Source of the DNA: JACPGQ01 sp039798685
GTDB taxonomy: Bacteria; Patescibacteriota; Microgenomatia; Levybacterales; UBA12049
Direction: 5' to 3'
Length of the DNA: 19,540 nt
NCBI GenBank assembly: GCA_039798685.1
Contig: JBDKFM010000022.1
Coordinates: 1-19,540, forward strand
Below are positions 6,556 through 13,395 of the stretch, piece by piece. Every line of letters begins with the position of its first letter. Position 1 is the first letter of the stretch. The translations under genes were made by a program, and so were the position numbers. The notes below the pieces were generated by a model. The model did no database searches. It was not told where the DNA came from and saw only the letters and a list, made by a program, of their open reading frames with translations.

Positions 6556-7917
6556 TTAGTTATTGGTGAGTAGCTCTAAGAGTTGTGTTTTTACCAAGGC
6601 GACATCAATCTTTGTTTTAAAATTTCTCATGACCTGTCCCACTAAGAACATTATGACAGTTTCCTTGCCGCTTTTATAGTCCTCAACTGCCTTTGTGTTC
6701 TTCTCGAGAACGTCCTTTATGACTTCCTTAAGTGCCACTTCGTCAATAACTTCTACCTGATTCGATTGGAGGATTTCTTTCACTATAGATGCGGGAAGCA
6801 CATCAGCCAGGTTAGGTTTTTTATTGATTATCCAGTTGGCAATTTGTTTCGGAGAGACAGTGTGTTCTTTGCCTGCATGTACTGCTTCTTCGAAGAAATC
6901 TGCTGTCATTTTTTCTCTTGTCAGTATCTCTGTATCGTATTTACTGAGGCTATATTCGTGTAAAAATCTCGAAAATTTAGCATCCGGTAATTCTGGCACT
7001 CTATCTCTTATACTGCTAATTTGGGATGCAGTGTGGTGGAGGGGGGGGATGTCCGGCTCGGGAAAGTAGCGGTAATCGTTCGCTTCTTCCTTCATCCTTT
7101 GACTGACTGTTTCATTTTTAGTTTCGTTCCATCCCCGTGTTTCCTGGGGAGGTAATTTACCGCTGTCGAGGATTTTTTCCTGGCGTGCAATTTCAAATGT
7201 TATTGCTTTTTCGACAAACCTAAATGAGTTGATGTTTTTTACCTCTACTTTGTACTTTGGCAACTCACTTTCCTTTCGTTCGCCTGTCACGGGAAGGTCG
7301 CTGAGTGAAATATTAGGTTCAAGCCGCATATCGCCTCTATCCATATCTGCATTTGAAACATCTAAATAGCGCACAATCTGTTGAAGTTTCTGAAGGTACT
7401 CCTTTACCTCAGCCGCATCGCTAAAATCTGGCTCAGTGACAATCTCAACGAGCGGGACCCCGGAGCGGTTAAAGTCTATCAAGCTGACACGCTCCTCATG
7501 GTTGCCAGCCTCAAGAGTTACCGTTTGATGAGAAAGTTTTGCTGTATCTTCCTCCATGTGCACTCTTCGTATACGGATTTTTTTACCGTTTTCGAGTGTG
7601 AGAAGTCCATTTTTGCCAAACGGGAGGTCGAACTGGCTAATTTGATACCCTTTCGGAAGATCAGGGTAAAAATAGTTTTTTCTGTCGAATTTTGAGAGCA
7701 GGTTTATCTCGCAGTTGAGGCTGAGAGCAATCATGATGCACCACTCAATTGCCTTCGCATTAGGTACTGGGAGAGCCCCGGGGAGCCCAAGGCAGACAGG
7801 ACATGTGTGCGTATTCGGCTTCTGGCCAAAGTAATCAGCTGAGCAGCGGCAAAACATCTTCGAGGCTGTTTTTAACTCGACGTGTACTTCAAGACCTATG
7901 ACTGGTGTGTATTTCAC
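6556..7917 (-). CDS. gatB: Asp-tRNA(Asn)/Glu-tRNA(Gln) amidotransferase subunit B
   Basis: GatB binds the misacylated tRNA and activates its side chain with ATP before amidation. I choose the GTG at 7917 (453 aa), which forms a GTGA overlap with the gatA stop and gives the usual start KYTPVIGLEVHVEL. A GTG at 7941 would add eight residues. Zinc-type cysteines are Cys23, Cys25, Cys39 and Cys42. The segment FYPDLPKGYQISQ (around 80-95) is the conserved catalytic-domain motif, and the C-terminal YqeY-like helical domain ends with DYKSGKE and FLVGQVM. A run of eight G on the plus strand (7041-7048) lies inside the gene at a Pro-Pro pair without breaking the frame. It is the last gene of a C-A-B set. 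Confidence 0.97.
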   Translation of the reverse strand: MKYTPVIGLEVHVELKTASKMFCRCSADYFGQKPNTHTCPVCLGLPGALPVPNAKAIEWCIMIALSLNCEINLLSKFDRKNYFYPDLPKGYQISQFDLPFGKNGLLTLENGKKIRIRRVHMEEDTAKLSHQTVTLEAGNHEERVSLIDFNRSGVPLVEIVTEPDFSDAAEVKEYLQKLQQIVRYLDVSNADMDRGDMRLEPNISLSDLPVTGERKESELPKYKVEVKNINSFRFVEKAITFEIARQEKILDSGKLPPQETRGWNETKNETVSQRMKEEANDYRYFPEPDIPPLHHTASQISSIRDRVPELPDAKFSRFLHEYSLSKYDTEILTREKMTADFFEEAVHAGKEHTVSPKQIANWIINKKPNLADVLPASIVKEILQSNQVEVIDEVALKEVIKDVLEKNTKAVEDYKSGKETVIMFLVGQVMRNFKTKIDVALVKTQLLELLTNN

Positions 7918-9338
7918 AATGTTGGTTTTCGCAGATGCCACTCAGTTGCTGTTTCGAACTGGTGTGCAAAATTGAGTACTGACGCTTCTTCAAATTGTGA
8001 GCCCATAATCTGAAGTCCGATAGGGAGTCCTGCCTTGGAAAATCCTGCCGGAATGTTGATACCCGGGAGTCCGGCGATAGATGAAGGCTCGACGAGTACA
8101 TCTGCCATCTCACCGAACATGGGATGATTTTTGCTAGAACCTATCGGAAGCGCGGGAGAGGGGCTTGTTGGCGCAAAAAAACAATCAACTTGGGCAAACA
8201 TTTTATGAAATTCTTCAACAATTAGAGTTCTCACTTTTAGCGCTTTTTTATAATAGGCATCATAATAACCAGCAGAGAGTGTATAGGTTCCGAGCATAAT
8301 TCTCCGTTTTGCCTCTTCTCCAAAGCTCTCCCTGTCACTTCCGTAACGGATTCCGTCGAGTCTGGCAAGATTTGAGGATACCTCTGCGCGCTGGAGTATC
8401 GTATAGACGCTTATTGAGTATTTCGGATCAAGTATAGAGATTCCGAGATCTGCGATATCCACTATGGTGGCACCAAGCTTCTCAAATACTTTTTTCGCCT
8501 CCTCAAATGATAGAATTATCTCAGGGTCAACATCTTCGAGGTACTTTGCAGAGATGCCGATTTTTCTGCCTTTTATTGGGTTTCTTAGATTCTTTGTATA
8601 GTCTTCAACCGGTTTCGGAGATGAGGTTGCGTCGCGTGGGTCATTCCCTGCAAGGACATTGAGAAGAAGTGCACTATCTTCAACTGTTTTTGTCATTGGA
8701 CCAGGCGAATCAGTCGATGAAGCCATGGCGACAACTCCGAATCTACTTACTCTGCCATAGGTTGGCTTCAGTCCGACTATACCGCACCATCCAGCCGGCT
8801 GTCTGATGGAGCCCGCTGTCTCTGAGCCGATACCTGCAATTGTTTGATCAGAGGCTACAGATGCAGCAGTTCCTCCTGATGAGCCACCGGGGAGAAAATC
8901 AGTATTCCAGGGATTTTTGCTCGCGCCAAAATCTGAAGTCTCAGTCGATGATCCATGCGCAAATGCATCCATATTCGCTTTTCCAAGCATTACCATACCT
9001 GCATTTTTTAGTTTCTCAACGACTGTTGCGTCGAAGGGAGGGACATAGTCTCTAAGAACGTTGCTCGAAGCAGTTGTGGTTACCCCTTTCGTCGAAAAAT
9101 TGTCTTTTATTACCAAGGGGATCCCTAGGAGGGGCTGTGTGTTACCGGCTGCTAAGAGTTCATCTGCACGTCGTGCCTCTTCAAGCGCAGCTGATTCAGT
9201 GAGGGTAACGAGTGCATGAAGTGTGCTTTCTGTTTCTTTTATTCTTTGAAGGCAATCTTTTGTCAACTCAACTGATGAAAATTCTTTTTCAGAAAGACCG
9301 GTCGCTGCTTCTTTTAATGTAAGTGTATTCAAACTCAT
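7914..9338 (-). CDS. gatA: Asp-tRNA(Asn)/Glu-tRNA(Gln) amidotransferase subunit A
   Basis: This 474-aa amidase-signature enzyme hydrolyses glutamine and passes ammonia to GatB. The Lys-cisSer-Ser triad is visible: Lys78 in GIPLVIKDN, Ser153 in PGGSSGG and Ser177 in the loop GSETAGSIRQPA, where most relatives have GSDTGGS. Length and motif spacing match GatA, and the GatC and GatB neighbours rule out a stray amidase. It starts at ATG 9338, 3 nt after the gatC stop, and its TGA overlaps the gatB GTG. Presence of GatCAB implies that Gln-tRNA, Asn-tRNA or both are made by the indirect route here; which one depends on whether glnS and asnS exist elsewhere. Confidence 0.97.
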   Translation of the reverse strand: MSLNTLTLKEAATGLSEKEFSSVELTKDCLQRIKETESTLHALVTLTESAALEEARRADELLAAGNTQPLLGIPLVIKDNFSTKGVTTTASSNVLRDYVPPFDATVVEKLKNAGMVMLGKANMDAFAHGSSTETSDFGASKNPWNTDFLPGGSSGGTAASVASDQTIAGIGSETAGSIRQPAGWCGIVGLKPTYGRVSRFGVVAMASSTDSPGPMTKTVEDSALLLNVLAGNDPRDATSSPKPVEDYTKNLRNPIKGRKIGISAKYLEDVDPEIILSFEEAKKVFEKLGATIVDIADLGISILDPKYSISVYTILQRAEVSSNLARLDGIRYGSDRESFGEEAKRRIMLGTYTLSAGYYDAYYKKALKVRTLIVEEFHKMFAQVDCFFAPTSPSPALPIGSSKNHPMFGEMADVLVEPSSIAGLPGINIPAGFSKAGLPIGLQIMGSQFEEASVLNFAHQFETATEWHLRKPTL

Positions 9339-9341
9339 GTG

Positions 9342-9623
9342 TTATTCCTCAATTACTGCCTTGACGACGACAAATCCGTTGAGTGTGTTTTTTGCATTTG
9401 ACAGTGCCTCTTTTTGGGTTAGTGAAGGATGAACAGCATCCTGATCAACGACGTTTTCAAGGCCGGTTACCTGTGAGGTAATCTCAATCGTATCAGTATT
9501 GACCTCATTGAGTTGTTCGATTGTCTCAAGCGTATCTTCGAGTTGTGAGGAAAACCGCTCCTCCTCAGCTTTCGAGAGTTTCAGTTTTGCAAGACCAGCG
9601 ACATGCTGCACATTTATCTTCAT
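9342..9623 (-). CDS. gatC: Asp-tRNA(Asn)/Glu-tRNA(Gln) amidotransferase subunit C
   Basis: This 93-aa protein is the small belt that wraps around the GatA-GatB interface. I start it at ATG 9623, which gives MKINVQHVAGLAKLKLSKAE, the normal family opening; the open frame continues upstream into gatD but those residues are not GatC-like. Conserved parts are HVAGLAKLKL (7-16), a central helix with IEQLNEVNTD, and the C-terminal GFVVVKAVIEE, close to the family GFFVVPxVIE. It is followed 3 nt later by gatA. A possible promoter overlaps the end of gatD 56 nt upstream. There is no strong Shine-Dalgarno. Confidence 0.93.
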   Translation of the reverse strand: MKINVQHVAGLAKLKLSKAEEERFSSQLEDTLETIEQLNEVNTDTIEITSQVTGLENVVDQDAVHPSLTQKEALSNAKNTLNGFVVVKAVIEE

Positions 9624-9678
9624 ATGAGAGATGCACCGCCTGACTGATGCAGGGGACAAGGAGGTGTCAATCGTGGAT

Positions 9679-9708
9679 ATTATATTCCAACTCCCAGTCG
9701 TTTTACAA
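9679..9708 (-). promoter_or_regulatory. Candidate internal promoter for gatCAB
   Basis: On the minus strand there is TTGTAA (9708-9703), an 18-nt spacer, then a perfect TATAAT (9684-9679) overlapping the gatD stop codon. Transcription would begin near 9672 and leave a leader of about 50 nt before gatC. This gap is the longest between murT and the GNAT gene, which supports an internal start. The -35 box is only 4/6. Confidence 0.42.
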
Positions 9709-10465
9709 TCGCATTGTGAGCACTCCACTCAAGTGCATCGTCGAGAGGTGATAGCGTCACGCTCTTTTGGTATTTTATTTCAAGTGCCCTCGTGATGAGA
9801 AAATCAGCAATGTGAGGGTTTTTCGGGAGGAGAGGGCCATGAAAGTAGCAACCGATAGCATTTTTGTAAACAACACCTTCTGTTTTATCTTCTCCATTGT
9901 TGCCAAAACCTGTTATTACATCTGCAAATGGTTGTGCATTTGGACCAAGTCGTGTTCGTCCGCCGTGGTTTTCAAAACCAACAATTGGTTTTCGTTGCGT
10001 TGACGTAGTTGTGATGATGTTGAGATTTCCCCATCTCACAGATGCGACAGTATTGCCGATGAGCCGGGGGTTCTCTGGGCCAGGGTTTTCTGTGACCATA
10101 TCAAATATCCCAAGGCCTTCAATTCTCTTACCTACGGCTGGTTCATAATATTTTCCCATTACTTGTGGTGCACCGCACACGAAGAGTGCAGGTTTTTCAG
10201 CTTCGATGAGAGTGTGTACTGCTTTTGCTTTCTTACCCCTCAGATCCCTCATGACAATGTCCTGTTCGATATCCTGTGCGCCTCCGCCGAAGAGAAGATC
10301 AATATTTGCTAGATGTGTGTCGCTTCTTGTGTGGTCAATAGCAATAAGTTCAATGTTGATCCCGCGCCACTCACAACGCTTCTGAAGAGAAATGATATTT
10401 CCACGGTCGCCATATGTACTCATCAGTTCCGGATAGAGCCACCCTATTTTTAATTCATATTTCAT
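9680..10465 (-). CDS. gatD: Lipid II isoglutaminyl synthase, glutaminase subunit GatD
   Basis: This 261-aa class I glutamine amidotransferase of the CobB/CobQ type supplies ammonia to MurT, which converts the D-glutamate of lipid II to D-isoglutamine. It is unrelated to GatCAB despite the name. Family marks: the start IGWLYPELMSTYGDRGN (7-23), nucleophile Cys97 in LFVCGAPQ, the partner His209 in CYFHGPLLPKNP (206-217), and the C-terminal SPLDDALEWSAH segment. The nucleophile elbow reads CGAPQ where many relatives have CGGYQ. It follows murT by 20 nt in the usual murT-gatD order. Cytoplasmic, acting at the inner face of the membrane on lipid-linked precursor. Confidence 0.94.
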   Translation of the reverse strand: MKYELKIGWLYPELMSTYGDRGNIISLQKRCEWRGINIELIAIDHTRSDTHLANIDLLFGGGAQDIEQDIVMRDLRGKKAKAVHTLIEAEKPALFVCGAPQVMGKYYEPAVGKRIEGLGIFDMVTENPGPENPRLIGNTVASVRWGNLNIITTTSTQRKPIVGFENHGGRTRLGPNAQPFADVITGFGNNGEDKTEGVVYKNAIGCYFHGPLLPKNPHIADFLITRALEIKYQKSVTLSPLDDALEWSAHNAIVKRLGVGI

Positions 10466-10485
10466 AATTTAATTCCGTATTTGCG

Positions 10486-11772
10486 TTACAGTATTTTTCT
10501 TCCCGTGAGCAACTTTCTTACATCAAGCATTGCAGAGTATGTGGGAAGAATAAACAGGGTTTCTTCCTTGGGAACACTTTTGAGTATATCGTTAAAGGCA
10601 GTTTCAAGAATTTCATGGGTATCAACGTGATCTATCACAGGATGGGCATATTTAATCCGAAGTCCCATATCAAATGCCCTGTCGCCTGAGGTAAAGATAC
10701 GACTGTCTTTGCGTACAAGGGTTTCAATATCGACGTCCCAGATCCAAGAAACATCCTTGCCGTCAGGAATCCTGTCATTAAGAATAAACAGAAGATATGT
10801 ACCGCCAAGCTCTTTTATCGTTCTCAGGGATTCATTCATCCCTGTTGGATTTTTTGAAAGAAATATTTGTATGTTTTTTCCATCTCTGACAAACGTCTCC
10901 TGTCGTCCGAATGCCGGTGTGACTCTTGAGAGACCTGTAGTGATAGTTTTTCTTTGTAGACCGAGTTTCAGTGCGGTGAGGCATGCAGCAGCCCCGTTAT
11001 AGGCATTGTATGACCCAAAAAGGGGTAGTGAGATCTTTTCTGAGAAGACTTTCGGACGTTTTAGACCGCACGACGGGCATTTCCAATCCCCGAGATGGGA
11101 GAATTGTACCGAAGAATATGTGAGTTTTGCTCCACAATGAGGACAGTACGAGCTATCGGCTGTGTGCTCAGCTGTTTGTTTTTCACCGGCAGTAAGACCA
11201 AAGTATTCAATCTTTTGTTGTAGTGTTGTACAAATTCCAACAATTTGAGGATCATCACCGTTTCCGAGTATTTCAATCGAGGTATCTGAATCAAGAAGAG
11301 AATCCTGCCAATGTTTTGCGATCGTGCGTACCTCACCATATCTGTCGAGTTGATCTCTGAAGAGATTGAGAAGGAGAAGGTATTTTGGGGAAATTTTTTT
11401 TAGAAGCTTCGGGAGCGCATTCTCATCAACTTCAAATATAGCGTAGAGGGGGGATTTTTCAGTGCCTGTCTCTGAGTTGAGTATGAGAGTGGACGCAATG
11501 CCATTCAGAAGATTTGCACCAGAGTCGTTTTGGAACACACGTTTCCCGCTTGCTTCAAGGATTGTCTGAAGTATCCTCGCAGTTGTCGTTTTGCCATTCG
11601 TACCTGCTACGACGATCGGTATGATATGTTTTTCTTTAATAATCTCTTCAATAAAGTGTGGATTTACCTTCAATGCAAGATGACCTGGCCAGGTCGTGCC
11701 ATTGCCGAGGTTTGCCACGCGTAAAAAGAAAGAAAGAATCCTGAGAATCGTCGCGAGTAGGATGTTCTTCAT
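10486..11772 (-). CDS. murT: Lipid II isoglutaminyl synthase, Mur-ligase subunit MurT
   Basis: The 428-aa Mur-ligase-like enzyme activates the alpha-carboxyl of D-Glu in lipid II with ATP for amidation by ammonia from GatD. The N-terminus is hydrophobic (4-20). The P-loop is GTNGKTTT (57-64). A four-cysteine zinc ribbon is inserted in the central domain (Cys210, Cys213, Cys232, Cys235), diagnostic for MurT. Then come the Mur-ligase SYNAYNGAAA (254-263) and the C-terminal DUF1727 domain with NDRIPDGKDVSWIWDVD (332-348). It is paired with gatD. Peptidoglycan with amidated stem peptides, as in Firmicutes and Actinobacteria, is inferred. It starts 2 nt after the htpX stop. Confidence 0.95.
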   Translation of the reverse strand: MKNILLATILRILSFFLRVANLGNGTTWPGHLALKVNPHFIEEIIKEKHIIPIVVAGTNGKTTTARILQTILEASGKRVFQNDSGANLLNGIASTLILNSETGTEKSPLYAIFEVDENALPKLLKKISPKYLLLLNLFRDQLDRYGEVRTIAKHWQDSLLDSDTSIEILGNGDDPQIVGICTTLQQKIEYFGLTAGEKQTAEHTADSSYCPHCGAKLTYSSVQFSHLGDWKCPSCGLKRPKVFSEKISLPLFGSYNAYNGAAACLTALKLGLQRKTITTGLSRVTPAFGRQETFVRDGKNIQIFLSKNPTGMNESLRTIKELGGTYLLFILNDRIPDGKDVSWIWDVDIETLVRKDSRIFTSGDRAFDMGLRIKYAHPVIDHVDTHEILETAFNDILKSVPKEETLFILPTYSAMLDVRKLLTGRKIL

Positions 11773-11774
11773 TG

Positions 11775-12659
11775 TTACATCGATCTGAGGATGCGGATGC
11801 GTTCTTCTGTCGGCGGATGGGTGTTGAAGAGTGAAGAAAACCAGTGCGTCCCTTCTTTTCGATTAAATGGGTTTTCTATAAAAAGGTGTGCGGTTGCATT
11901 GCTTGCTGACTTCATAGGTATCCTGTCTCTCTCAAGTTTTTCAAGCGCACTTGCAAGACCTTCAGGATATCTGGTAAGAAGCGATCCGGAAGCATCGGCG
12001 AGAAATTCCCGTTTTCTTGAGACTGCGAGTTGGATGAGCGTTGCAACCAGAGGAGAGAGAATCGCTAAGATAATGCCGATAATGATGAAGATTCCTCCGG
12101 CTTTATCATTATCTCGTCCCCTAAACCAGAGGCTGCGCATAAAGAAATCGGCTAGGATTGCAATAAATCCGACCAGGATCGCAACAATTGCCATGAGTCT
12201 GGTGTCATAGTTTTTGATGTGCGAGAGTTCATGAGCAACAACTCCTTCAAGTTCGACTTTTGTTAATTTGTGCAGAATTCCTGTTGTGAAGCAGACGACT
12301 GCGTGTTTTGGATCACGACCAGTGGCAAACGCATTCGCAGATTCATCCTCGATGATATAAATCGAAGGCATGGGGAGTCCGCCTGCGATACAAAGATTCT
12401 CGACAAGCCGGAAGAGAGTCGGATTATCTTTCTTCTCAATTTTTCGTGCTCCTGATGTCGCAAGAACGAGCTTGTCAGAGTAATAATAACTTCCAATACT
12501 GGTGAGACCTGCAAAGATAAGTGCAATTCCAGCAAAGGTGATTCCTGCATTATTAGCCTTACCGTAGACATATCCAAGTGTCATGATAAACACAACAAAG
12601 AGCACCATGATCAGGTACGTTTTCCATTTATTTGTTGAAATTTGATTATAGATATTCAT
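11775..12659 (-). CDS. htpX: HtpX-like M48 membrane zinc metalloprotease
   Basis: HtpX is a membrane protease for quality control of membrane proteins with its active site facing the cytoplasm. The ATG at 12659 gives MNIYNQISTNKWKT, the common family start (294 aa); a GTG three codons upstream is possible. Two membrane helices occupy about residues 15-65. The zinc site is HELSH (143-147 from this ATG), with the third ligand in REFLADASG downstream. Two further hydrophobic segments lie between them. The C-terminal HPPTEERI is a family end motif. Upstream is lemA, a frequent partner of htpX. No Shine-Dalgarno is visible; a palindromic element occupies most of the gap to lemA. Confidence 0.96.
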   Translation of the reverse strand: MNIYNQISTNKWKTYLIMVLFVVFIMTLGYVYGKANNAGITFAGIALIFAGLTSIGSYYYSDKLVLATSGARKIEKKDNPTLFRLVENLCIAGGLPMPSIYIIEDESANAFATGRDPKHAVVCFTTGILHKLTKVELEGVVAHELSHIKNYDTRLMAIVAILVGFIAILADFFMRSLWFRGRDNDKAGGIFIIIGIILAILSPLVATLIQLAVSRKREFLADASGSLLTRYPEGLASALEKLERDRIPMKSASNATAHLFIENPFNRKEGTHWFSSLFNTHPPTEERIRILRSM

Positions 12660-12671
12660 ATATTTCACAGA

Positions 12672-12730
12672 GAGAAACGAAGCCCGTGTCGGAATCCGTA
12701 CGACGCATTTCGAAACGAGCTCGTGTTCTC
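12672..12730. repeat. Imperfect inverted repeat between lemA and htpX
   Basis: The left arm (12672-12691, starting GAGAAACGAAGC) and the right arm (12711-12730, ending GAGCTCGTGTTCTC) are imperfect reverse complements over about 20 bp, with two single-base indels and two mismatches. The inner 19 bp contain CGTACG. On the lemA-htpX mRNA this would be a long stem-loop between the two coding regions. It shares short strings such as TCGGAATC with the atpE-atpF element, so the two may be related; this is uncertain. Confidence 0.5.
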
Positions 12731-12740
12731 AGCGATAGTC

Positions 12741-13292
12741 TCAAAATGAGACTTTGACTGCCTTTTTCTCTTCCTCAGTCGCAGCAAAAAACTGCTCAGG
12801 AGTGAAACCGAACATATTCGCGATGAGCATGTTAGGGAAAACAGCGATTTTTGTGTTGTAATCCAGAACATTGCTGTTATAGAACTGGCGGGAATACGCG
12901 ATTTTATTCTCAGTATCCGAAAGTTCATCCTGTAGCTGTTTAAAGTTTTCAGTTGCGCGAAGGTTTGGATATGCTTCAGCGACTGCAAAGACAGATTTCA
13001 ATGCGTCAGTGAGCATATTGTTTGCTTCTGCCTTTTTTTCAACTGATTTTGCACCGATAAGTGCTGATCGTGCTTTGGTAACTTCTTCAAAAACCCCTTT
13101 CTCGTGCTTTGCGTATCCTTTTACTGTTTCAATAAGGTTCGGAATAAGATCCGTTCGTCTTTTTAGTTGGATATCAATCTGTGAGAATGCTTCTTTTACT
13201 CTCATTTTGGCCGTGACCAATGAGTTGTAGAGCATCCAGATGAAGATGACGAGTGCGAGGATGACTAATCCAATGATAAGTGGTAATGACAT
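12741..13292 (-). CDS. lemA: LemA family membrane protein
   Basis: The 183-aa protein has one N-terminal membrane helix (about 3-22), then a helical domain starting VKEAFSQIDIQLKRRTDLIPNL, where the RRxDLIPNLxxxVK pattern is the LemA signature, and an ENFKQLQDELSDTENKI-type segment typical of the family. Function is not well defined; lemA very often stands beside htpX or a TPM-domain gene, so a role in membrane protein homeostasis is inferred. The ATG is well supported: AAGGAGGTG (13309-13301) lies at normal spacing upstream. The stop is 81 nt before the htpX ATG, and they are probably co-transcribed. The C-terminus ends soon after the domain, as normal. Confidence 0.95.
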   Translation of the reverse strand: MSLPLIIGLVILALVIFIWMLYNSLVTAKMRVKEAFSQIDIQLKRRTDLIPNLIETVKGYAKHEKGVFEEVTKARSALIGAKSVEKKAEANNMLTDALKSVFAVAEAYPNLRATENFKQLQDELSDTENKIAYSRQFYNSNVLDYNTKIAVFPNMLIANMFGFTPEQFFAATEEEKKAVKVSF

Positions 13293-13300
13293 GTATAATT

Positions 13301-13309
13301 CACCTCCTT
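13301..13309 (-). promoter_or_regulatory. Strong Shine-Dalgarno of lemA
   Basis: AAGGAGGTG on the minus strand, with the AGGAGG core 10 nt before the lemA ATG. It decides the start. It contrasts with the neighbouring genes that lack any such site. A TATTAT hexamer (13323-13318) just upstream could be a -10 box, but its -35 partner is poor. Confidence 0.75.
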
Positions 13310-13395
13310 AACTCCGCATAATAAACATGAATTGCGAAGTATGAAATTTAGGATATTAACGTTATGCTATTTTAGCAGATATCAGATAATTATGC

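Noticed and set aside
9624..9728. Longer N-terminus of gatC
   Set aside because: The extra 35 residues overlap gatD and do not resemble GatC; the family start is at the ATG at 9623.
13365..13377. TGCTA/TAGCA palindrome upstream of lemA as an operator or terminator
   Set aside because: Only 5 bp with a 3-nt loop and no further support; such a palindrome is expected by chance.
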